Source: Eubacteriales bacterium (GTDB lineage Bacteria > Bacillota > Clostridia > Oscillospirales > Butyricicoccaceae). From it: 64,000 bases of DNA. Numbering within the stretch: the first letter of the stretch is position 1; every line of letters starts with the position of its first letter. The translations under genes and the position numbers were made by a program. The stretch spans positions 1-64,000 of the forward strand of contig JAUNGQ010000005.1 in assembly GCA_030524285.1 (NCBI GenBank). The letters are read 5' to 3'. This document shows positions 26,200 to 33,830 of this stretch, one piece after another. The notes under the pieces are model-generated. The model was not told the origin of the DNA. It saw only the letters and a list, made by a program, of their open reading frames with translations, and made no database searches.

Positions 26200-27540
26200 T
26201 TACTCCAAGACAATACATCCGATCAGCTTCTTTTTGAGATTCTGAATATGATCCATTTCAACCTCGATAGCGGGATGTTCTGAAACTCCGCATTCCTCAA
26301 CCAATACGATACCATCACAGTACGGGAGAATTTTGAGTGTATTGATATCTGTACTCACATCACCACTGCACAAAATCTGCTTTTCAGGAAGACGCTTCTT
26401 CATTTCTCCCGCAACATTCTCCATGACTTCTCTGTTCGCCAAACCGGTAATCAATATCTTGCGTTCATTCGCCGCGTAATTTGCCAGATTTCCTGCAATA
26501 ATATCCAATGCTGTCTCCGAATCAATCTTTTGGTCTTTTCCTGCCAGACGAGCAATCAGGCGGTCAGCCAGACCATTTGGCTTCTTTGTTTCCAGTCTAC
26601 CCAATACAGTTGCATGATATCGACGCTTTAATTCCTCTGCCCGATTTAATTTGTCAGAAAGTATGAAAGCAACGATAATCAACACAAGAGCCAAAACAAT
26701 TCCCAGCAGTGCACCAATGATGCCAAACTTAGCAATTGCCTTTCCAATATTCTCGGTTTTACACTGGCTCTCCAATTGTTCCAGTTCCGCTTGTCTCGTC
26801 TGCAGCTCGGTCTGTAATGTAGTCAGGCTATTATTGTGCAAGGTTTGATTATTCAGCTGTTCTGGGCTGATTAGATTACCAATACCTTCTTCTACTACCT
26901 TAATATCATGCGGTCCGACAGCCTCCGTTACCTGCTGTGTTACAGTATCCATTTTTCCTGTCAGTTCATCCATGACCCGCTGTGCGTTTTCCGCAGAATC
27001 GTGGTATACTGTAACAGTCAGGAAACGGCCTGCATCATCTGCATTCTCGCTCGTAGCTACGGCTATAATTTCCCGGATGTAGGAAACATCAATGCCTTCC
27101 TGCTCTGCCAATTCCGTAAGCAGCGTATTGCCTGTCATGATTTCCTGATAAGAGCGCAGAATAGCGTCTGCATAGGCATCATTAGAGCCTATCCAGTTCT
27201 CAAGGTCTGCATTATCAATGGTAATATAATATGCTGTTTTGTAGGATACTGTATTCCCTGCATTCAATCTATACCAGATCGAATTACCCATGTACGCCTG
27301 CTCACTGTTGATGCTATTCTGAAGGCTTTCCACATTGCTTCTACATGCCTCAATCTGCGCCAATTGCTCCTCTGTTGCTGTACTACCCGTACGCAATACG
27401 GCAATTCCCTTAAAGCCACCAAGCAGGACTGCAAATACCACAGCGGTCAACAGGATGGATTTCCACTTGCGGATAACTGTAAAAAATAACTCCAAAAAAT
27501 CGATTTCTTCTATTTCCTGTTCGTATGCCTCATGATTCAT
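26200..27540 (-). CDS. Wzz/CpsC-like chain-length regulator with degenerate kinase-like C-terminal domain
   Basis: 446-residue protein. A membrane helix lies at residues ~27-48, then a ~220-residue extracytoplasmic region with coiled-coil character (HNNSLTTLQTELQTRQAELEQLE), then a second helix at ~270-292. This is the polysaccharide co-polymerase layout. Unlike ordinary CpsC it continues for ~150 cytoplasmic residues. In these, KILITGLANREVMENVAGEM, YCDGIVLVEECGVSEHP and KKKLIGCIVLE match the strand order of CpsD/BY-kinase P-loop proteins. The Walker A GKS/T is gone and no tyrosine-rich tail is present. It is the first gene of the operon. Confidence 0.88.
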   Translation of the reverse strand: MNHEAYEQEIEEIDFLELFFTVIRKWKSILLTAVVFAVLLGGFKGIAVLRTGSTATEEQLAQIEACRSNVESLQNSINSEQAYMGNSIWYRLNAGNTVSYKTAYYITIDNADLENWIGSNDAYADAILRSYQEIMTGNTLLTELAEQEGIDVSYIREIIAVATSENADDAGRFLTVTVYHDSAENAQRVMDELTGKMDTVTQQVTEAVGPHDIKVVEEGIGNLISPEQLNNQTLHNNSLTTLQTELQTRQAELEQLESQCKTENIGKAIAKFGIIGALLGIVLALVLIIVAFILSDKLNRAEELKRRYHATVLGRLETKKPNGLADRLIARLAGKDQKIDSETALDIIAGNLANYAANERKILITGLANREVMENVAGEMKKRLPEKQILCSGDVSTDINTLKILPYCDGIVLVEECGVSEHPAIEVEMDHIQNLKKKLIGCIVLE

Positions 27541-27663
27541 ACCGCTTATCTCCCTTTTCAGTATCTTTATAACAATAAAAAAACTAAATTTCGTATACTA
27601 CTCTCGCAAATGCGCATGTGATAAAACACTTGATCTTTTAAATTACCCATTTATATACAAACA

Positions 27664-27692
27664 ATTTTACAAACTTTATTCTAATTTGTCAA
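27664..27692 (-). promoter_or_regulatory. Promoter of the polysaccharide operon
   Basis: Minus strand TTGACA (27687-27692), 17 bases, TAAAAT (27664-27669). It lies in the AT-rich 340-base gap between ftsK and the chain-length gene, giving a leader of about 118 bases. No other promoter as good is visible within the 16-kb operon. Confidence 0.65.
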
Positions 27693-27811
27693 CATATATA
27701 GACATTTCTATCGAAATTTGTATACCAAAGAAACCAAATTGAAACAGTTTACATCCATAAATCGCTATTTTTCGTAAAAAAACGTCGAAAGCAGCTATGC
27801 AGCTTTAAAAC

Positions 27812-27857
27812 AAACCGTGCCATACAGAGCTTATTTTTTCTCTGCATGACACGGTTT
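27812..27857 (-). terminator. ftsK terminator
   Basis: Minus strand AAACCGTGTCATGCAGAG pairs with CTCTGTATGGCACGGTTT with two mismatches, followed by GTTTT. It separates ftsK from the polysaccharide operon. Confidence 0.8.
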
Positions 27858-27881
27858 TCTATCAAAAATACAGAAACATTC

Positions 27882-30518
27882 TCATAGTTTCTGGCGCAGC
27901 TGCATCTGCAGCCAATCATCGCGTGAAATCAGTACTTTGCGTGGCTTGGAGCCTTCAAACGGTCCAACAATGCCGCGCTGCTCCATCTGGTCAATCAGTC
28001 GTGCGGCGCGGGCATAGCCCAGCTTCAGGCGTCTTTGCAGCATGGAAGTGGATGCCTGTCCGGATTCCACAACAATGTTAATTGCCTGTGGCAGCAGTTC
28101 ATCCTCATCCTCCGCGGCATGACAGCCCTCGCCGGAAGCATCGGACTCCGCCTGACGCTCAATATGATCCATGACCTCCTGTGAGTATTCTACCGAAGAT
28201 GTTGCCTTTACATGGCTGATGACGCGTTCAATTTCCTCTGTGCTGACAAAACAGCCCTGAATACGAAGCGGCTTATTCAGGTTGATCGGGGCGTATAGCA
28301 TATCGCCCTTGCCAATCAGCTTATCCGCACCAGTAGTATCCAGAATAATGCGGGATTCCACCTGAGAAGCCACGGCAAAGGCAATACGGGACGGAATATT
28401 GGATTTCATCAGACCGGTAATGACATCGGTAGACGGACGCTGTGTGGCAACCACCAGATGCATGCCCGCGGCACGTGCTTTCTGTGCAATGCGGCAAATG
28501 GAGGTTTCTACCTCTTTTGCGGCAACCATCATTAAATCCGCCAGCTCGTCAATAACAATCACAATCCGTGGCAAAACTTCTGGCTTATGTCCTATCTGCT
28601 GTGCTTCACCGTCAGCTTCCTGCTGTGTCTCCTGTCCCAGCTGCTGACGGACAATGGTATTGTAATCCTCCAGACCGCGTACACCAGCTGCCGCAAACAA
28701 CGCATATCGGCGTTCCATTTCGCTTACGGCCCAGCTCAATGCGCCGGATGCTTTTTTCGGGTCTGTGACAACCGGAATCAACAGGTGTGGGATGCCATTG
28801 TAATTACCCAGCTCAACCATTTTCGGGTCTACCATAATCAGGCGTACATCCTGCGGTGAAGATTTATACAGCAGGGAAATCAGAATGGAGTTGATACATA
28901 CCGACTTACCCGAGCCGGTTGTACCTGCAATCAGCAGATGCGGCATTTTCGCAAGGTCAATGACCTGCGCCGTACCGGTGATATCCTTACCCAGGGCAAC
29001 CGAAAGGTTTGCACCCGACTGCTCAAAGCTCTTAGAGCCGATAACCTCCCGCAGGGCTACCATCTGGACTGTCTTATTCGGCACCTCAATGCCAACGGCA
29101 AGCTTATCCGGAATCGGCGCGATGCGCACAGTATCCGCACCGAGGGAAAGCGCAATATCATCGGCAAGCGCGGTAATCCGTGAGAATTTGACACCGCGTT
29201 CAATCTGGATTTCAAACCGGGTGACCGATGGTCCACGCACAATATTGATAATCTGTACATCAATACCAAAGGAAGCCAGCGTATCCACAAGTCGTTCGGA
29301 GCTTTCCTTCAGCTCTGCACGCACGCCGGCGCTGGAAGCACGAGGCGCGCGCTTGAGTAAATCAAGCGACGGATATAGATATTCCTGTACCGGCGCTTCC
29401 ATAGCGGTGGCAATTTCCTGCTGTACCTGTGCACGGACATCTTCCTTTGCCGGCTTCTGTTCTTCCCGTACCGGCTCCGGCATATCCGGCTCTGGCGCAG
29501 CCGGAACAGCCTGTTCCCATAGCGGAACATTGCTTTCCGGATAAACATCACCGGAGGTATCCGGCATAACCTCTGCCAGCCGCCGTTTCTTTTCCATCCG
29601 GCGTTCATAGCGTTCACGAGAAGCGGCAGCAGCATCCCGCTGTTCCTGTTCTTGTATCTCGTCTGCAAATGCTTCCTCGGGCTCTTGTTCCTGCTCTGCC
29701 CGCAGACGTTCTGCCTTGCGCTTTGCCCGTTCATTGCGTAGGAAGGTGAAAATATTGCCGCGCTTTTTCTTCTTTTTCGCATCGGTCTTTGCCTTTTTCT
29801 CTGCTGGTGTCACGGTCATATCCTGCTCCCGCAGTTCTTCGACATCCTCCTCCAGAAATTCCCGCAGCTTTATATAAATACGCGCAGGTGTGGTATTGAA
29901 GCTGATGAGCAGTAAAATGCACAGGATCAGGATCAGAATCAATTTAGCGCCTGTTTCAGACAGCAAAATCGTCAGCACGGTAGCGAATAGACCGCAAATT
30001 ACGCCACCCATGCGCAAGGATTGCCCCTCCTGCCAAAGCTCGATCATGGTAGTAAATGACAGGGACAACGTTGGATGGACCGTAATACAGTGTTCCAGCG
30101 CTCCCAAAAAAACCGGGAACAACAGGATACACAGCACACGCAGCCGCACCGGTTTCATATCGCACAGAATACACATACTGCCCAGACACAGGAATATCCA
30201 TAAAACCTGCGTACACCAGCCCAACAGACCGCCTGTCAGGCGCAGCAGGCCGTTGAGCAGCACGCCGTCCATGCGGCACAGCGCCAGCACGAGAATAGCT
30301 GCCAGCAATAACATACCAATGCCAGCGGCTGTATACGGCCATTCTTCCGACATGTTCTGCCGTCCCGTTTTACGGGCGCTTGGTTTTTGTGTTGTTTTTG
30401 TTGTTTTTCTACGCGTCGTATTGCCGGAAGAGCCTGATTTCCGTTTGCCCCCGGTGGACGTGGACTTCCTCGTCGTTTTCTTTGCCGAGGAAGATGCAGA
30501 TTTCTTTGTTGTTGCCAA
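27882..30518 (-). CDS. ftsK: DNA translocase FtsK/SpoIIIE
   Basis: 878-residue hexameric DNA pump that clears chromosome from the division or sporulation septum. The basic N-terminus (Lys/Ser/Thr-rich, residues 1-50) is followed by four or five membrane helices to about residue 210 and a charged linker. The motor then has Walker A AGTTGSGKSVCINS near residue 531 and Walker B IVIVIDELADLMM near 650. The C-terminal winged helix (gamma domain, SMLQRRLKLGYARAARLIDQME) reads orientation sequences. The start is a TTG with only a weak AGGTG site. It is a single-gene unit with its own terminator. Confidence 0.97.
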   Translation of the reverse strand: MATTKKSASSSAKKTTRKSTSTGGKRKSGSSGNTTRRKTTKTTQKPSARKTGRQNMSEEWPYTAAGIGMLLLAAILVLALCRMDGVLLNGLLRLTGGLLGWCTQVLWIFLCLGSMCILCDMKPVRLRVLCILLFPVFLGALEHCITVHPTLSLSFTTMIELWQEGQSLRMGGVICGLFATVLTILLSETGAKLILILILCILLLISFNTTPARIYIKLREFLEEDVEELREQDMTVTPAEKKAKTDAKKKKKRGNIFTFLRNERAKRKAERLRAEQEQEPEEAFADEIQEQEQRDAAAASRERYERRMEKKRRLAEVMPDTSGDVYPESNVPLWEQAVPAAPEPDMPEPVREEQKPAKEDVRAQVQQEIATAMEAPVQEYLYPSLDLLKRAPRASSAGVRAELKESSERLVDTLASFGIDVQIINIVRGPSVTRFEIQIERGVKFSRITALADDIALSLGADTVRIAPIPDKLAVGIEVPNKTVQMVALREVIGSKSFEQSGANLSVALGKDITGTAQVIDLAKMPHLLIAGTTGSGKSVCINSILISLLYKSSPQDVRLIMVDPKMVELGNYNGIPHLLIPVVTDPKKASGALSWAVSEMERRYALFAAAGVRGLEDYNTIVRQQLGQETQQEADGEAQQIGHKPEVLPRIVIVIDELADLMMVAAKEVETSICRIAQKARAAGMHLVVATQRPSTDVITGLMKSNIPSRIAFAVASQVESRIILDTTGADKLIGKGDMLYAPINLNKPLRIQGCFVSTEEIERVISHVKATSSVEYSQEVMDHIERQAESDASGEGCHAAEDEDELLPQAINIVVESGQASTSMLQRRLKLGYARAARLIDQMEQRGIVGPFEGSKPRKVLISRDDWLQMQLRQKL

Positions 30519-30562
30519 TGGAATATAACACCTGCTTTTGATGAAAATAGTCTTGTTGAACA

Positions 30563-30674
30563 GAAAGCTCCCTCCTCTGAGGGAGCTTTACCACATTTGT
30601 CTTGTGCACAGCCATTACAGTTGACGGGAAACACTGATGTTTCACTCCCTCTGTCCAGGAGGGAGGCTCTTTTT
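30563..30674. repeat. Dispersed hairpin repeat (copy B, ~110 bp)
   Basis: AAAGCTCCCTCCTCTGAGGGAGCTTT hairpin, a ~55-base core (TTTGTCTTGTGCACAGCCATTACAGTTGAC in two parts) similar to the cores at 7775 and 36250, and CACTCCCTCTGTCCAGGAGGGAGGCT at the far end. It occupies the gap before ftsK. The rest of the 449-base gap to truA (30675-30967) holds AT-rich sequence and no supported gene. Confidence 0.75.
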
Positions 30675-30967
30675 CACTGTAATACTGCAATGATTTTTGT
30701 CATTTCCTCCTGTCAATGGCAGGTCATGACTCTGAATATATGCTATCGTACCATAAAACAAAAAAAAATGCCATATTGACCGTTGCATTTTTCTCCACAG
30801 GTCTGTATTCTATAATAGACAGGAATTATCATGGCGGGAAAGCAGTCGAAAACCACTGTCTTTTTCCCTCCGGCTATTATGAAAGATTTTTTTTCCTGTT
30901 GCGAATTGTTCATACTTTTGTAATAGCCGCCTGTTATACTTACTTCTCAAGAAAGGAATCATGTCCT

Positions 30968-31765
30968 TTGAATATAGCGATGATTCTCAGCTATGACGGC
31001 ACAGCGTACCATGGGTGGCAAACACAGCGCAATGCAGTCACGGTACAGCAAACCGTCACCGAGGGCATTACAGCGTTGCTCGGACAGAAGGTTTCGGTTT
31101 CCGGCGTCGGACGCACCGATGCAGGCGTTCATGCGCGCCGGTATGTTGCAAACTTCCATGCAAACTGCACCATTCCAATGGACCGGCTGCCGCTTGCCGT
31201 CAACGCCCATCTCCCGATGGATATTGCCGTATCCGGCGCCGCTGTTGTCCCTGATTCCTTTGATGCACGCTTTTGCTGCACCAGAAAGGAATACACCTAT
31301 CTGATCTGTCCGGGTAAAATCCGTGACCCGTTTGCGGTCAGCCGCAGCTATTTTTATCCGTATCCACTGGATGTCGCTGCCATGCAGCAGGCAGCGCAGC
31401 ATTTCATCGGACGGCAGGATTTTGCCGCAGTTCGTTCCACGGGTACGCCGGTAAAATCAACGGTACGTGAAATTTTTACATGCAATGTAGATACGGTTGG
31501 CAGTTATGTCCGCATCCGTGTTTCCGCAGATGGCTTCCTCTACAATATGGTGCGTGCGATCTCCGGTACGCTGCTGTATGCCGGTCAGGGGAAATTCCCA
31601 CCGGAGGCTGTCCGCCGCATCCTGGACAGCTGTGACCGGGAACAGGCAGGTCCAACCCTGCCGCCTCAGGGCCTGTATATGAGCCGTTTGTGGTATGACG
31701 ATACGCCCGAGCTGGATGCCTTCCAGCTGTCCAGAGAATGGAACGTATCAGGAGGTCTGTTATGA
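30968..31765 (+). CDS. truA: tRNA pseudouridine(38-40) synthase TruA
   Basis: 265-residue pseudouridine synthase acting on anticodon-stem positions 38-40 of many tRNAs. It has SYDGTAYHGWQTQ, GVGRTDAGVHARRYVANF (catalytic Asp in GRTDAGVHA), RKEYTYLI and GFLYNMVRAISGTLLYAG. The frame is open far upstream, but family length and an AAAGGA ten bases ahead point to a TTG start at 30968. It overlaps the next gene by ATGA, so the two are coupled. Confidence 0.93.
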   Translation: MNIAMILSYDGTAYHGWQTQRNAVTVQQTVTEGITALLGQKVSVSGVGRTDAGVHARRYVANFHANCTIPMDRLPLAVNAHLPMDIAVSGAAVVPDSFDARFCCTRKEYTYLICPGKIRDPFAVSRSYFYPYPLDVAAMQQAAQHFIGRQDFAAVRSTGTPVKSTVREIFTCNVDTVGSYVRIRVSADGFLYNMVRAISGTLLYAGQGKFPPEAVRRILDSCDREQAGPTLPPQGLYMSRLWYDDTPELDAFQLSREWNVSGGLL

Positions 31766-32994
31766 TGAAAAAGCTTCGTCCTTCCCGCCGGGATTATCTG
31801 ACGAAAAACAGCGCCGATCCCATGCTGATGACGGTCCGTCGCATTCGCCGCAGTGTCGGCTGTCTGCTTGTGGCTGTCTCTGTGCTGTTTGTTGCGCTGA
31901 ATCTTGAGCTGTTTACCCCGGCAAGTATTGCCAATATCCGTTCCTCCCTGCAGGCGGCTTCTCTGGTTTCCGCAGGTGATACGACAGTGATTTCCTATCC
32001 CTCCGGCTCCAACAAGTGCAGCATGCCATTTGGCAACGGTCTTGCTATCTGCGCGGACAATTCCCTCAATTTTGAGCTTCCCAGCAAATATTCCCAGATG
32101 GAAATGGCGCTGACGTATGCAAATCCGGTCATGCGCGCCTCCAACCAATATCTGCTGGTATTTGACCGCAATGCCTATCGCTTCACTGTCACCAATACGC
32201 TCTCCGAGCTATATTCCCAGACAATGACCTCTCCGATTCTCAATGCGGATATTTCCACCGACGGCAGCGTTGCCATTGTCACGGATGAAGCGGGTTATAA
32301 AAGCGCTGTCACCGTATACAACATTGACAATGAACAGCTGTATAAATGGTCCTCCCCGGACTATTATATCATGTCGGCAGTGCTTTCCGCTGATGGGCAG
32401 CGGCTTGCCCTGTTCTGCTTCAAGCAGGATGGCCTGACGTTAACCTCCCAGCTGTTTTTCACCGATATCAATTCCACAGAAAGCCCGGAAAACGGTGTGG
32501 ATATGGACAGCAATCTCGTGCTCGGCATGAAATTTCTTGGCAATAACACCGTATGCGCGGTGTGCGATAATGCAACCTACGTCATCTCCCGCAGCGGCCA
32601 GATCCGTTACCAGCGGGAATATTCTCCGGATGACCTGATTGCCTTTGACCTCGCGGAGGACTGCATTGCATTGGCAACAGAAGCATATTCCCAGAACAGC
32701 CGTGCAGAAATTGTGCTGATCAACGCCCGCGGAACGGCTTCGCGCAATCCGCTGAGCCTGCCGACAGAACCGGATTCCATCAGCTATTGTGACGGACGGC
32801 TCGCCGTGCTGACTGGCGATACCGTAAGCTTCTATTCCAAGAGTCTGCGGGAAATTGACCAGCAGACCAATCTTGCGGGGGTTTCCCGTATCTATATGCG
32901 TTCCGGCGGAACAGCCATTGCCCTATTTAACAGTCAGGCACGTGTGCTTTCCATCGGCAACCCGCTAAAGGACCTGCATACCGGCAATGACTAA
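31762..32994 (+). CDS. DUF5711 family membrane-anchored beta-propeller protein
   Basis: 410-residue protein with a basic N-terminal ~30 residues, one membrane helix near residues 37-57, and a long extracytoplasmic part. That part has repeated beta-propeller-like blades (STDGSVAIVTDEAGYKSAVTVYN; SADGQRLALFCFK; CDGRLAVLTGDTVSFY). This matches the Clostridia family DUF5711, of unknown function. The ATG at 31762 has AGGAGG six bases upstream and overlaps the truA stop. The CvpA-like gene follows 33 bases later in the same operon. Confidence 0.82.
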   Translation: MMKKLRPSRRDYLTKNSADPMLMTVRRIRRSVGCLLVAVSVLFVALNLELFTPASIANIRSSLQAASLVSAGDTTVISYPSGSNKCSMPFGNGLAICADNSLNFELPSKYSQMEMALTYANPVMRASNQYLLVFDRNAYRFTVTNTLSELYSQTMTSPILNADISTDGSVAIVTDEAGYKSAVTVYNIDNEQLYKWSSPDYYIMSAVLSADGQRLALFCFKQDGLTLTSQLFFTDINSTESPENGVDMDSNLVLGMKFLGNNTVCAVCDNATYVISRSGQIRYQREYSPDDLIAFDLAEDCIALATEAYSQNSRAEIVLINARGTASRNPLSLPTEPDSISYCDGRLAVLTGDTVSFYSKSLREIDQQTNLAGVSRIYMRSGGTAIALFNSQARVLSIGNPLKDLHTGND

Positions 32995-33027
32995 CCCGCC
33001 GGTAACTTTGAAAGGACGGAATTTTGT

Positions 33028-33717
33028 ATGACCACAGTTGACTGGATTATTCTGTTTGTAATCATTGTATATGCGATTCTGGGATTCCGGAAGGGCTTTG
33101 TCGCCACCATTGCAAGCGCCCTCGGTTCCCTTGCCGCACTCGTGCTCGCGTTGATGGCGGCTTCCCGTTTCAAAGAGCCAATTGGCGCAATTCTGGCGCC
33201 GCATCTGACGGAATCTGTGCAGGAATCCCTTCAGTTGGATGCCCTTGTCAGCTCCGCTGACGAGGCTTGGAACGGTATTTCCGGTTATCTGCAAAATATT
33301 CTCTCCGCCCATGGCATCACGCCAGAGGCGCTGGAGGCGAGCGAGAACCCGGCCCAGACACTGGTTCACGCAGTGTCAAAGACGATTGGTGAGGAAATGG
33401 CCTATATCCTGATTTTCCTGATCGCCTTTATCCTGCTGCGCATTGCAGTACATTTCCTGATCGGCCTGCTGAATGTCGTCACCGGTCTTCCGATCATCCA
33501 TTCCGCCAATGCGCTGCTCGGCGGCATTGTCGGTGTCATTACGGGGCTTCTGCTGTGTACCATCGTTCTGTGGGCTATGAAGCTGGTTGTTCCGTCCACA
33601 TATTCCGACGCCGGCATCCTCTCCCCATCCGTCATGTCGCGTTCTGCCATTGCCAGCACGCTGGTTGGCTGGAACGACGGTGTTTCTTTATTTGAAACAG
33701 TTCCGGTAAATGACTGA
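33028..33717 (+). CDS. CvpA family membrane protein
   Basis: 229-residue protein. It has the CvpA N-terminal pattern DWIILFVIIVYAILGFRKGFV, then three further helices (about residues 30-48, 115-140 and 155-185) with an inserted ~65-residue soluble loop after the second. CvpA-family proteins have been linked to colicin V export and envelope function, but their mechanism is unresolved. It lies in an apparent operon with truA and the DUF5711 gene. Confidence 0.85.
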   Translation: MTTVDWIILFVIIVYAILGFRKGFVATIASALGSLAALVLALMAASRFKEPIGAILAPHLTESVQESLQLDALVSSADEAWNGISGYLQNILSAHGITPEALEASENPAQTLVHAVSKTIGEEMAYILIFLIAFILLRIAVHFLIGLLNVVTGLPIIHSANALLGGIVGVITGLLLCTIVLWAMKLVVPSTYSDAGILSPSVMSRSAIASTLVGWNDGVSLFETVPVND

Positions 33718-33761
33718 ATTTTTTTAATTTTATTTCCAATACGGATTATAATAAGAAAGAT

Positions 33762-33800
33762 ACCCCCTGTGTCTCGATTGTATCAGGCATCGGGGTTTGA
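33762..33800 (+). promoter_or_regulatory. Hairpin and palindrome in the Clp ATPase leader
   Basis: A TATAAT at 33747-33752 is followed by ACCCCCTG...CATCGGGGT, able to form a hairpin with TTTGAT after it. An inverted repeat TTTGA-TATCTG-TCAAA (33796-33811) then sits just ahead of the AAAGGA ribosome site. Nothing matches CIRCE, and only the TCAAA half resembles a CtsR repeat. The hairpin could be the end of the upstream operon or an attenuator. Confidence 0.4.
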
Positions 33801-33830
33801 TATCTGTCAAAGAAAGGAAAAATACCCCCT

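Noticed and set aside
33762..33830. CIRCE or CtsR operator for the Clp gene
   Set aside because: No TTAGCACTC inverted repeat and no tandem GGTCAAA heptamers; only a partial TCAAA match.
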